Source: Perkinsus marinus ATCC 50983
Taxonomy: Eukaryota; Perkinsozoa; Perkinsida; Perkinsidae
DNA: 24,018 nt
Assembly (NCBI RefSeq): GCF_000006405.1
Contig: NW_003214716.1
Coordinates: forward strand, 192,567-216,584
Direction: 5' to 3'
The stretch's first letter is position 1. The number at the start of each line of letters is the position of its first letter. Below are positions 1 to 9,292 of this stretch, piece by piece. The position numbers were made by a program, and so were the translations under genes. The notes beneath the pieces are model-generated. The model saw only the letters and a list, made by a program, of their open reading frames with translations, had not been told where the DNA came from and did no database searches.

Positions 1-1
1 C

Positions 2-148
2 ACGGTGCACAATGCGAGTCTGTCATTTGTAATAACGAACGATTATGGGAGATCAATCCTGGGAGTCACTCTTTATCATGATAGCATGTCGGAAGTGTAT
101 ATTTTAGTGCGTGAAGAATTCCCGTTTTGGAATTATTCACTTGGTTGA
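2..148 (+). CDS. possible 5'-truncated coding stretch, product unknown (faint uDENN-like pattern)
   Basis: Frame 2 is open from the first bases of the window to a TGA at 146-148. It reads like protein, containing SFVITNDYGRSILGVTLYH and then EVYILVREEFPFWNYSLG. The F-V-x-T-x-x-x-G-x-x-x-x-G-x-x-L-x-Y spacing recalls the start of uDENN domains, which belong to Rab-GEF regulators, and a following PFW/PFF hydrophobic motif is also common there. The match is by eye over about 45 residues and is weak. The start of the gene lies outside the window. I could not find a splice junction that joins this frame to the overlapping open frame at 108-455 in phase. Confidence 0.3.
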   Translation, partial: TVHNASLSFVITNDYGRSILGVTLYHDSMSEVYILVREEFPFWNYSLG

Positions 149-455
149 TAGGTGTCCTCCTGGTGAACTAAAGCGTCGTAAGAAGGAGAAGTTACAGATT
201 ATAAGATTGCTGAAGCAAACTGAATTGCATCAAGACGGAGCACAAGAGGATCTGCACACTGGGGATCAATATGGAGCGATGGGTATGTACAACACAAATG
301 CATCGACGAGCGAGGAAAGTCATCATATGAAGTCTAACGACTCAGCATCTCGTCGTCATCATAATCATAATCACAATCGATATACTCCCACTGATGGAAG
401 TATTGAGGAATTTTCTCAAAATCTGGTGAGCACGGCATTCTATGGTAGAGGGTGA
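108..455 (+). CDS. uncertain open stretch, low-complexity basic/His-rich
   Basis: This frame opens after a TAG at 105-107, which could be the end of an acceptor (ttttag), and stays open to a TGA at 453-455. The peptide has a lysine/arginine-rich start (ELKRRKKEKLQIIRLLKQ), an acidic/Gln middle and a His/Asn run (RRHHNHNHNRY). A GTGAGC donor-like site at about 426 could end an exon after EEFSQNL. No domain is recognised. It may be a further exon of the gene entering from the left edge, or a chance open frame. The GTG codon at 111 is not a credible start in a eukaryote. Confidence 0.25.
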   Translation, partial: CVKNSRFGIIHLVDRCPPGELKRRKKEKLQIIRLLKQTELHQDGAQEDLHTGDQYGAMGMYNTNASTSEESHHMKSNDSASRRHHNHNHNRYTPTDGSIEEFSQNLVSTAFYGRG

Positions 456-1045
456 TAAATGGAGGCGATTGTGATTGTCGTCTTTGTTGTTGTTGTTGTT
501 TAAATTTCTGGTGGTTCATTGCTGGCCTTAATTGTTGTTGGATAACGAGAGAAGTCTCTGCCTTTGAATGGCCGTATGTTGTTTGTTCGGCGGCACTTTT
601 TCATCATCATTACCTCAGCTAAGACCGACTATTATTCATGTTTGGTGAGGAGTAGATAGTTTAAAGACGTTCTCAAGACCTTGGTCATTATCTTGTATGG
701 TATTAGCATCATCATTCATCTTTCAATCTCGCCTATTACGACGAAGATCTCATTGTGTTGTGTCGAGTTTGAAGTCGGTAGCTACTGAGGTGCTCAGGAA
801 TCACAAGTGAGATGACACAGATGTATTCACACTCATTACAGTGGTTAATGTACTGGGTGGTTGATGATGCGTCTAGGGACAGTTTACAGAGTGGTGTATG
901 GATGGTAGGGTGTTCAGTAGGACCATCTGTAGATGTTGTAGTTGTCGATGTAATAGTTGAAGGCGGAGGCTAGGGGGGACGATGGAAGGTACTATGGGAG
1001 GACAAGCCTGTAGTAGGGCATATCTTGGGGTGGTATGATGCCTCT
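456..1045. other. no gene recognised
   Basis: About 590 bases hold a short GTT run (485-500) and scattered short open frames, the longest about 60 codons and on the reverse strand. I see no conserved motif and no exon chain that stays in phase. It may be intron or 3' flank of the gene entering from the left. Confidence 0.5.
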
Positions 1046-2092
1046 GGCATAGCTGCCCCACGTGGCAAAGTTAGTCTTAATAAGACGCATCTTGGTGTGG
1101 CATAGCTGCCCCACTGTTCTCCTAAATTGATATTAACAAGACGCATCTTGGTGTGGCATAGCTGCCCCACTGTTCTCCTAAATTGATATTAACAAGACGC
1201 ATCTTGGTGTGGCATAGCTGCCCCACTGTTCTCCTAAATTGATATTAACAAGACGCATCTTGGTGTGGCATAGCTGCCCCACTGTTCTCGTAAAGTGATA
1301 TTAACAAGACGCATCTCGGTGTGGCATAGCTGCCCCATTGTCCTCCTAAATTGATATCAACAAGATGCATCTCGGTGTGGCATAGCTGCCCCATTGTTCT
1401 CCTAAATTGATATTAACAAGACGCATCTTGGTGTGGCATAGCTGCCCCACTGTTCTCGTAAAGTGATATTAACAAGACGCATCTCGGTGTGGCATAGCTG
1501 CCCCATTGTCCTCCTAAATTGATATCAACAAGATGCATCTCGGTGTGGCATAGCTGCCCCATTGTTCTCCTGAATTGATATTAACAAGACGCATCTTGGT
1601 GTGGCATAGCTGCCCCATTGTGGTCCTAAATTGATATTAACAAGACGCATCTTGGTGTGGCATAGCTGCCCCATTGTCCTCCTCAATTGATACTAATAAG
1701 ACGCATCTTGGTGTGGCATAGCTGCCCCATTGTCGTCCTAAATTGATATTGACAAGACGCATCTTGGTGTGGCATAGCTGCCCCATTGTCGTCCTAAATT
1801 GATATTAACAAGACGCATCTGGGTGTGGCATAGCTGCCCCATTGTCGTCCTATATTGATATTAATAAGACGCATCTTGGTGTGGCATAGCTGCCCCATTG
1901 TCGTCCTATATTGATATTAACAAGACGCATCTTGGTGTGGCATAGCTGCCCCATTGTTCTCCTGAATTGATATTAACAAGACGCATCTTGGTGTGGCATA
2001 GCTGCCCCATTGTCGTCCTAAATCGATATTAACAAGACGCATCTCGGTGTGGCATAGCTGCCCCACCATTGTCCTCCTAAATTGTCCCATTC
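1046..2092. repeat. 56-bp minisatellite, about 19 copies
   Basis: The core GGCATAGCTGCCCCA recurs at 1046, 1099, 1155, 1211, 1267, 1323, 1379, 1435, 1491, 1547, 1603, 1659, 1715, 1771, 1827, 1883, 1939, 1995 and 2051, a strict 56-bp period after the first unit. The rest of each unit is (T/C)CTCCTAAATTGATATTAA followed by CAAGACGCATCTTGGTGT. Variants such as ATCTCGG/ATCTTGG, GTCGTCC/GTTCTCC and ACTG/ATTG are shared by neighbouring units, and the 1323-1434 pattern reappears at 1491-1602, which points to block amplification. A period of 56 is not a multiple of three, so the short open frames inside are not genes. The array ends about 400 bp before the E2 start. Confidence 0.97.
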
Positions 2093-2132
2093 TATCATAT
2101 CTTTGGTGACACGTACCGTAAAGAGCCACTGA

Positions 2133-2327
2133 TACTTCCAAAGATATTTTTATTACTCCTCGGCTGAAGTGTGGGATCAACATCACGACTCTCGAAGGGA
2201 AATCGAGGAGGAGGCGATGTCCCTACTGATAAACACACTCTACCTGACGAACGCATATTCAAGCAGGGACAGGGTCACGCCTAGATGTCCTTGCACGCAC
2301 GATTCGCAGGAAGATGATAGTGCGTGA
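2133..2327 (+). other. short open stretch that could be an exon, unassigned
   Basis: A frame open from 2133 to a TGA at 2325-2327 contains AEVWDQHHDSRREIEEEAM and then SLLINTLYLTNAYSSRDRV. Its composition looks protein-like, with charged then amphipathic stretches, but no domain is recognised and no strong acceptor precedes it. It could be the last exon of the gene entering from the left, with the minisatellite lying in an intron, or chance. Confidence 0.2.
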
Positions 2328-2490
2328 AAAAATGCTGCTGCACGATGGTGATTGATGAAAGCTCCGCTTGAGGCAAGTATAACCTCTCATACGGACAAGT
2401 GTCAAGTATAAAGTATGATTCGACTTATTCACTCTCATGAATCATGAGTAGAATTTTGACATATAATTTCATCACTGTGTGGTGGTGGTG

Positions 2491-2647
2491 ATGACCTTGA
2501 GTTTTGTCCCGCCATTCTGTAGTTGTTGTTCCCTTACTGGTGTCGACATGTTATCTACTCACGTCATACGCCGACATATATCTTTCTGGAGAAGTGGGAT
2601 GTTATTAGGAGCTCTCAGGCCCTTTAGACTTGCTGATATCGGAGAAG

Positions 2648-2699
<52 letters not shown>

Positions 2700-4832
2700 A
2701 GGAGCTTCATACGAGGGATATTGGCTTCGTGTTTGAAATATATCAACTCTACAGTGAGTAAGCCAATGTTGTCACCGAAAACCGTCGGTCATAAATCGTC
2801 TATATAGTATTTTGGGAGGATGCCTATAGTACTTTATGGTAGAGAATTGGAGGCTGAAGTGGCCATATTCTTGCTCTAGTGACAGTGTATGAATTCGAAG
2901 TTGTTTTTAGGTATAAGTCAAGTTGAAGTTAAAGAGTGGTATGTTAAACCGGGTAGTAAAAGGGTCCGTCTTTGGGGGGACAACATGTCATTGATAACAG
3001 CAGACGATCATATTTAGGGTATATTTCGTATGAAATCGAAACCGTGTATGTGGAAATGTGTCACTACCCGAAGAATATATGTGTTTCGCTTCGCTCATGT
3101 GAATGACACTATTGTGAGTTCAACGATGATTCTGATTAAATGTTGTGGTGAAACATATTTTATTGCTCGAATGTCAATCATCATCATAATAAAGTAATAG
3201 TGGATTTCATTTTCGGATGATTTTTATGTGCATGCGTGCTGATGTGGTAGTGATGATGATGAATTGGCTTTCAGTCAGGTGATAAAGTAGAGGAGATGGA
3301 TCGTCTATGCACAGTGGAAAGTGACAAGGCGGCGGTGGACATCACCAGCAGGTAGGGAAAATTTCGCGCGCCACGAAATTATTACGAAAAATGGGTATTT
3401 TAGTTACGGTGGAGTTGTAAAGCGATTGTTGTTCGATGTTAATACTACGGCTAAGGTTGGAGAAGTGCTGTTGGAAATTGAAGAGGAGGAAGAAGAGGAG
3501 GAGAGGAAAGAGGGAGTGGCGCTCAGTGATGATGATGGGGGTGAGTATGCGTATGGTCAACTACATGCGTCGGTGAAAATATAAAAATTATGAGGAAATT
3601 TACGGGGAGTTTTTTCATTGGTTGATGTGAATATGGGATGAAATTTTAGTGGGGGAACTCTTGAGCTCAACTGAGGTAAGTGAATATATATTCCTCCAAC
3701 ACTGTATAGATGGTGTAGTGGTCATGATATTGGTTTAACTCTCGCGAGGTATCGAGATCTATTCCTGTTGATGTTATCGCATATATATTCTCTTCATTTT
3801 ATACCAATTCATGAGCAGGAAGGGCTATTTCATAATAATTATTATGATTTCTCATTTACTTTACCGATAGTAATAGAGCTTCACGACCCGTTTTACGTGA
3901 ACTCGGTGAAAAACGCGATATTCGCGGTGATATGCAATAGTCGTGAAATGTGTTTATCACTAGTGTTTTTCATATCACTAGGGTCAAGAAACTCCAATAC
4001 TACTAATAATACATTCAGCGAGCATTATATGTAAATTTATATGCCATATAGCATTATTATATCCAATTAGACTTCTTTCTCGAGATCGAATCGTATATGT
4101 TCGATTTTTCTCTCAGTTGGCGCCGCAGTTCTGAACGACAGCACTAGGACGGCATCTTCCGATGCTTCCTCCTCATCTTCCCAGAACACAAGAATTGTCC
4201 CTTTCCATTTGGCTGACATTGGGGAGGGGATAAGCGAGGTGTCGGTGATGGAGTGGTATGTTAAAGAAGGTAAATTAATAAAATTTTTACTTTTTTTCCT
4301 GGGAAAATTTGGGAAATTTTTTTATAACATAAATTTATATTGACTTTATGATTAGAGGAATGCGGAGCGATGAAAATAGGAAAAGTGGGACTTTACTTTC
4401 CGTTTTACGCGAAGTGAAATGTGTTTTTCATATCACTAGGGTGTAATACCACGCGACTGGTCATACTTACCATAATTCCCCCAACATTTCTCTCAGGGGA
4501 CCATGTTGAAGAGATGGATAGATTATGCACTGTTGAAAGCGACAAGGCGGTAGTTGATATTACAAGTCGTCGTAGAGGGACAATAAGGCGTCTAGGGTAA
4601 GTTCATTGTGAAGCTTTGTTCGAGCATTTTGTATATTCTATGATAATAGTTTATATCTCGAAATTGATTGTGTCACCGCGCCACAAAATTAGCAATGGAC
4701 AGGTGTAACGCTGGTGACACGGCGAAAGTGGGCTCGGTGTTGGCCGAAATTGAAGTTGAAAAATCTGAGGAGGATGAGGAGGAAGAAGAACTCGGGAGTG
4801 TGGCAACGGAGAAACGTGTGGAAGAGGATAAC

Positions 4833-4886
<54 letters not shown>

Positions 4887-7800
4887 TGTGGTAGTAGTGC
4901 GAAAGGTTTCAAATTTGAGGGAAATATATTTATCGCAAATTACACGAAAAAAATATTAATATCAAAAATATATTGTTAAAAAATTATTATTTATATTCGC
5001 GGGAAAATTTCGCGAAAATTTTCGTTGGTTTTTTCTTGTACAGTTTCACCATAAATTGCGTTTAAATGTGTCATCATAGTGAGGAAACGGGAAAAAATCG
5101 GACACTTGATAATGTGCTGGTTGCATAAAAATTTCGGTCTTCTGTACTTTTTACTGTAGTCCTTGTCGTATATGTTTTCTGTGGTGAAATTGGGGGGGGG
5201 GGAGTAAGCACATGGTCAACTACATGTGTTGGTGATGACAATATGGAAATTACTATTGGTTTCTGTATTACATTTTCACCGACCAGACTCTCGAGCTCAG
5301 CGAACATACTTCCAACAGTAAATTTGAGTATAAAAAATTTAATATCATCGCTTACTATTTACCCGGGAGAATCAATATGCGTATAAATTATGTTGTATTT
5401 CTTCAGCATACCAAAAATCGTTGAAAAATTCTGAGATGAGAGTTTCGGCCATCCCTATGGTTAGGCAAGCAGCTAAGGAAAAGGGCATTGATATTAACAC
5501 GCTAGTGGGCTCAGGTGAGGAAGGAGTTTTTGAATATGTGATTAATTATTTTATGGTATGTGTATAGAGCTTATATAGTAATGAAAAATATCATCTACGT
5601 GAAGTGGTGAAAAACGCGATATTCGCGGTGATATGCAGTAGTCGTAAAATACGTTTTTCATATCACTAGGGTGAAGAAACTCGATTATTCTACTTATATA
5701 ATATAAATTTCGAAGCGAGTGGAGAATATGGTCCCCCCCCGGGGATGGAACCGGGGACCTATACCAAAATAGAGAATTATGGTTCCCAAACGACAACGCA
5801 ATCATTATTTGTCTACTTCCAAATCGAAAAATGCGGAATAGTCGAGCTCCGACAAGTGCGAATATCATTTTTATATAGTTAAAACTGTTTTACAATTTTC
5901 GGTGTCCTCCGTTTGGTGAATGATGAAATATGTAAATTTTTTCATCACTTGTTTATTGGAGTTTCACCCGTGATGTGAAAAACACTAGTGAAGAGCACAT
6001 TTCACTTCGCGAAAAACGCATGTGAGCAGTGAATTTCGCGTAAAACATGTGAGGTGTTTTTCATGTGATATGCAAAACGCGAAATTATTTCGCGTTTTAC
6101 GCGTTTTGCGCGAAATACGCATATTTGGAATCATTATGCATGGCTCAAACCTTGCACTGGCTATAAATCAACACTTGAAATATCCTAGGGAAACCTGTCT
6201 CTGATTTGCCACCCCTATCCCAGTTAGTTGATGGTACAGAAAATCAAAATTTATCAAAATACAACAGGCGCATACCACCCTGGAAGACAACCCGTTTTGC
6301 CTCCTCATATGTGAGCGACAGCGAGTGAAACTCCACTGTAGTAAAATTTTGACAAATTTCACCTGTTTTTCGCGAAGTGTAATGTGAAATGGGTTTTTCG
6401 CTAATGGGTGAAACTCCATTGTTGTTTTTTCTATTATAGTTATGTGAAAATTTTCATTATGTGGTGGAAAAATTCTTCCGGAAAGAAATTTTCCGCATAT
6501 TTTTGGAAATTTTCGTTTTTATGTTCAGGACCAGATGGGAGGGTGACTATGGAAGATGTTCTGAGGTCGACCGAAAAAGAAAAAAAAGTTGAGGAAAAAT
6601 TTTCCGAAAAAAATTCGGAAAATTCTACTTATCGAGTTTCCCTCTTGAGGGGTGTGGCCGCAGCTATGGTACGATCGATGACCGCAGCATTAGCGGCGCC
6701 GCATATGAATTTGGGAGAGGAAATAAGAGTAGATGAACTAGTGAGAGTTCAGGTGAGTTTACTCGGGAGGGCGATACTGGAGTTTCGCTCGTTTCACGTG
6801 AAGTGGCGTCGTAATACTCCGTAAAAAACGCGATATTCGCGGTGATATGCAGTAGTCGTGAAATATATTCTTTTTCACTAGTGTTTTCCATATCACAGGT
6901 GAAACTCCAAAAAATTCTCAAAATTTTTCGATTTTTCCCCCATACTATTCAGAAAAATAATGGAGTTTTACTAGTGTTTTTCATATCACTAGGGTGAAGA
7001 AACTCCACTGAATGTATATTTTTCCTCCCACGTTGGTATTTATTTTTTTTCAGGCGAATCTGAAAAAACTGGTTCAAGGGCCGCCCTACAATTTACCTTC
7101 TATGACGCTAACTGCGATGATGATGAAAGCATTGTCGTTGAGTTTGCTGAAACATGAAATACTCAACTCTAAAATTGAGCCGTAGGTGTTGGAATAATTT
7201 TGTGGCGCGCGGTAAATTTTTTTTCAGATCCGGAGAGTATTACACTGTGTATCGTTATCATAATATTTCTATGGCAATAGACAGTCCGCAGGGGTTGGTG
7301 GTACCAAATGTGAAAAATGTTGAGAAGAAAAATTTGGTTGAAATTCAAAAAGATATTTTGGAACTACAGGTGAGAGAGAGGCGAATTGAAAATAATTTTT
7401 TTCTCCGCAAAAAAAGGAAAATTTTTGCGGATTTTACGAAGTTTCATTGCAAGAATTCGCACTAGGCTTGGGAAAAAGTGTAGGAAAAAATTCTGTGTAG
7501 TTGAGGGGAAAAATATGCATATAGTTGGTAATAATATGAAAATTCTGGTGAAATTTTGGAAAATTTATATTAGTTTATGTATTTCACTTCTACCCGAATT
7601 CATATAAATAGCTTTGGAAACTCCTGAGCTGAGCAGCTGAGGAAAGCGATTACATATATTCCTACTCCAACACTGTATAGGAAACTCCTGAGCTCAGCAG
7701 CTGAGGAAAGCGATTACATATATTCCTACTCCAACACTGTATAGGCAACTCCTGAGCTCAGCAGCTGAGGAAAGCGATTACATATATTCCTACTACAACA

Positions 7801-8435
7801 CTGTATAGGAAACTCCTGGGCTCAGCAGCTGAGGAAAGCGATTACATATATTCCTACTACAACACTGTATAGGAAACTCCTGGGCTCAGCAGCTGAGGAA
7901 AGCGATTACACCGATTAAAAATGAGGGAAATTCTCTCATTGTTTTCCATAGGCGCGCGCTTCGAGCGGTCGGCTAACACTTGAGGACATTCGAGGAGGTA
8001 CGGTATCGTTTTCCAACGTCGGAGTAATTGGTGGGACTTATTCGAAAGCCGTTCTATTCGATGGTCAAGCCCTTATTGGTGGTGCTGGAAGAATAAGGAC
8101 GCTGCCGAGGTGAGTGAAAGTAGCGCGCGCCCTGGTGATCGATTATGTATATGTCGTAGGTTTACTGATGATGGTTCGGAGGTGTATGCAGCGAAAGTGG
8201 TGAATGTGTCTTGGTCGGCTGATCATAGGCATATTGATGGTGAGGTTGGAAGAAAAAATTTACCAAAAATTTTGGATTTTTTTCGGTAAATTTTGTTATT
8301 TTTGAGGAAATTTCGGGAAATTTGAAAGTTTGGTAAAAATGTGAATTTTTTTCAGGTGCGACTGTTGCGCGTTTCTCCAACACTTTCAAAGGCTACCTCG
8401 AAAATCCGGCAAGTATGATTCTCGATACGGCATAA
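2491..8435 (+). CDS. DBT: dihydrolipoamide branched-chain transacylase (BCKDH E2), two lipoyl domains, 14 exons
   Basis: E2 core of the mitochondrial branched-chain 2-oxoacid dehydrogenase complex; it moves acyl groups from lipoyl-lysine to CoA. Exons: 2491-2647, 2911-2952, 3279-3351, 3404-3540, 4117-4269, 4497-4596, 4703-4833, 5407-5514, 6529-6752, 7054-7181, 7228-7369, 7952-8109, 8160-8239, 8356-8435. They sum to 1713 nt, 570 aa plus stop; every junction is GT-AG and phase-matched. The ATG at 2491 begins an Arg-rich, acid-poor leader (about 1-44) that suits mitochondrial import. Lipoyl domain 1 is about 45-125 (VESDKAAVD, Lys83) and lipoyl domain 2 about 164-245 (VESDKAVVD, Lys204), each with LADIGEG and KEWYVK/MEWYVK. 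An acidic linker leads to the E3-binding domain (about 276-312, VGSGPDGRVT) and the catalytic domain (about 334-570), with SNVGVIGGTY and SADHRHIDG (His540, Asp544). The C-terminus GYLENP matches DBT rather than pyruvate or 2-oxoglutarate E2. Human DBT has one lipoyl domain. Confidence 0.93.
2648..2699 (+). repeat. (GTA)17 microsatellite starting exactly at the intron 1 donor of the E2 gene
   Basis: The tract begins directly after GATATCGGAGAAG, so its first GTAGTA is the donor of E2 intron 1. That donor restores GEG-IS of lipoyl domain 1 when joined to 2911. Any later GT in the tract is an equally good donor in the same phase, but would insert serines into the start of the lipoyl domain. Confidence 0.9.
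3705..3765 (+). repeat. degenerate tRNA-like sequence (possible SINE head) in E2 intron 4
   Basis: TGGTGTAGTGG at 3711-3721 resembles a Pol III A box, and GAGATCTATTCC at 3754-3765 a degenerate B box at tRNA-like spacing. No intact acceptor stem is visible. A short copy of the 7616-7910 repeat unit abuts it on the left (3655-3710). Confidence 0.3.
3877..3996. mobile_element. short inverted-repeat (MITE-like) element, TGGAGTTTC family, E2 intron 4
   Basis: Family member of about 120 bp. It has the left arm (cccgttttacgtgaa), the core CGCGATATTCGCGGTGATAT and the right arm tttttcatatcactaggg ending in GAAACTCCA. The left terminus is degenerate. It has no coding capacity. Confidence 0.7.
4386..4443. 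mobile_element. truncated TGGAGTTTC-family element, E2 intron 5
   Basis: Only the two arms remain (ccgttttacgcgaagtg and gtttttcatatcactaggg), joined without the core. It lies just upstream of the acceptor at 4496. Confidence 0.55.
4833..4883 (+). repeat. (AGT)17 microsatellite at the intron 7 donor of the E2 gene
   Basis: The tract follows GAGGATAAC in the acidic linker after lipoyl domain 2. Exon 8 (5407) begins with two bases that complete a codon, so the upstream exon must leave one base. Any A|GTAGTA inside the tract does that. Splicing at the first donor gives no serines, and splicing further in would add up to about 17 serines without changing frame. Reading straight through meets a stop at about 4977, so the tract must be spliced. 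Confidence 0.85.
5596..5682. mobile_element. TGGAGTTTC-family element (left end lost), E2 intron 8
   Basis: Contains gtgaagtggtgaaaaacgcg, the core CGCGATATTCGCGGTGATAT and the arm gtttttcatatcactaggg followed by GAAGAAACTC. It begins about 80 bp after the donor at 5515. Confidence 0.65.
5737..5800 (-). repeat. degenerate tRNA-Pro-like sequence in E2 intron 8
   Basis: On the minus strand it reads like a decayed tRNA. An A-box-like TTGTCGTTTGG is followed by AATTCTCTATTTTGG in the anticodon-arm position, then GGTCCCCGGTTCCATCCCC, which resembles a T arm and B box. The order and wording recall tRNA-Pro(UGG). The anticodon stem is imperfect, so it is probably a SINE head or pseudo-tRNA. Confidence 0.4.
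5957..6118. mobile_element. TGGAGTTTC-family element(s), rearranged, E2 intron 8
   Basis: It starts TGGAGTTTCACCC followed by gtgatgtgaaaaacactagt and continues into repeated gcgaaa/cgttttacgcg segments. The right end is not clear, and it is probably nested or rearranged. Confidence 0.5.
6778..6909. mobile_element. TGGAGTTTC-family element, complete, E2 intron 9
   Basis: This 132-bp copy has both termini, TGGAGTTTCGCTCG and GGTGAAACTCCA, and carries gtgaagtggcg, the core CGCGATATTCGCGGTGATAT and tttttcactagtgttttcca. It begins 25 bp after the intron 9 donor. Confidence 0.8.
6961..7007. mobile_element. TGGAGTTTC-family element, 47-bp internally deleted copy, E2 intron 9
   Basis: TGGAGTTTTACTAGTG runs directly into tttttcatatcactaggg and GAAGAAACTCCA, so the termini are kept and the core is lost. 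It is the second copy in this 301-bp intron. Confidence 0.7.
7616..7910. repeat. 64-bp tandem repeat, about 4.6 copies, E2 intron 11
   Basis: GAAACTCCTG starts at 7617, 7681, 7745, 7809 and 7873, an exact 64-bp period. Each unit contains GAGCTCAGCAGCTGAGG, AAAGCGATTACATATATTCC and CCAACACTGTATAG. The last unit is cut about 40 bp before the acceptor of E2 exon 12. Single diverged copies occur at about 3655-3710, 5279-5320, 8590-8634, 9463-9506 and, inverted, about 18090-18140, so the unit is a dispersed element that became tandem only here. Confidence 0.95.
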
Positions 8436-9292
8436 AAGAATTTTGTGGCGCGCGGTCACGGAATTTTTCATTTCATGTTAGTTTCGTTTCTACGATGCTG
8501 ATGATGTTCTTGTGTTAACTGATAGTTGGTTTACTTTCGGGGAAAAATATGCACAAAAAATTTTGTAGAATTTTCCTCATTGGTTTCTGTAAACTTCTAG
8601 TGAGGAAAGCGAACATATATTCCTCCAACACTGCTGTTTGGGACGCGAAAGCGATTCGATTTTAAGAAGTGAAGATTTGACTGGTCGAAAAAGTCCTTAT
8701 TAATAAGGAGGAAATTGAGAGTAATTTTAACTAGGGTAAACCGCAATGAATTTGCAATGCGAAGTTTAATTTTGTTACCAAAAATCGAAGAAATAGTGTC
8801 TACTTCTGGTGATGAAATATGTGTTTGCTTCCCTCTCTAGTAATTTTTTCGATGAATTTCACTTTTTTAATGCATTTTAGTTTCTATATTGGAGTTTAGT
8901 GATATGAAAAATATATTTCCCAATTCACTTTGCGGAAAACAATTGTGTTATCGGCGGTCGCGGAAAAACATATACGTCTTATAATTCACAAGGAGTATTA
9001 CACCACTTCACGTTAAACGGGTCATCGTGAAATTCTAATAGTTATTGCTGAACTTTTTTGTAAATTTTACGGTTTCTGGTGAAATTTCAGGGGAAAAAAT
9101 TCATCGGAGTTTTCTTATTGTCAACAACAACAGCCGTAAGTGAATATCTTCGCTCTCATTGAGAGCAGCGTATAGCAAACGATTTTAGTGGTGTAAAAAT
9201 ATCCGACTTTGTGATAAATTCACCCACCGACGATTGTCTTGTGTAATAATACTTTTCTTGCTGTATCTTTCGTAGAGGAGTTCGTTTTCATT
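8436..9292. other. intergenic, E2 3' flank and CFIm25 5' flank
   Basis: AT-rich, with no open frame that resembles a gene. It holds one diverged copy of the 64-bp unit (8590-8634), fragments of the TGGAGTTTC family (about 8890-9030) and possible splice-like sites at 9090 (tttcag) and 9136 (gtaagt) that could bound a 5' untranslated exon of the next gene. CTTTCGTAG ending at 9275, 17 bp before the CFIm25 ATG, could be a cis- or spliced-leader acceptor. Confidence 0.5.

Noticed and set aside
1046-2092. CRISPR-like look of regularly spaced repeats
   Set aside because: Spacers are not unique; the whole 56-bp unit repeats. Spliced genes show the DNA is eukaryotic.
4673-4959. Open frames with poly-Leu or poly-Val runs
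   Set aside because: They are other-frame readings of the (AGT)17 tract and the E2 exon 7 linker.
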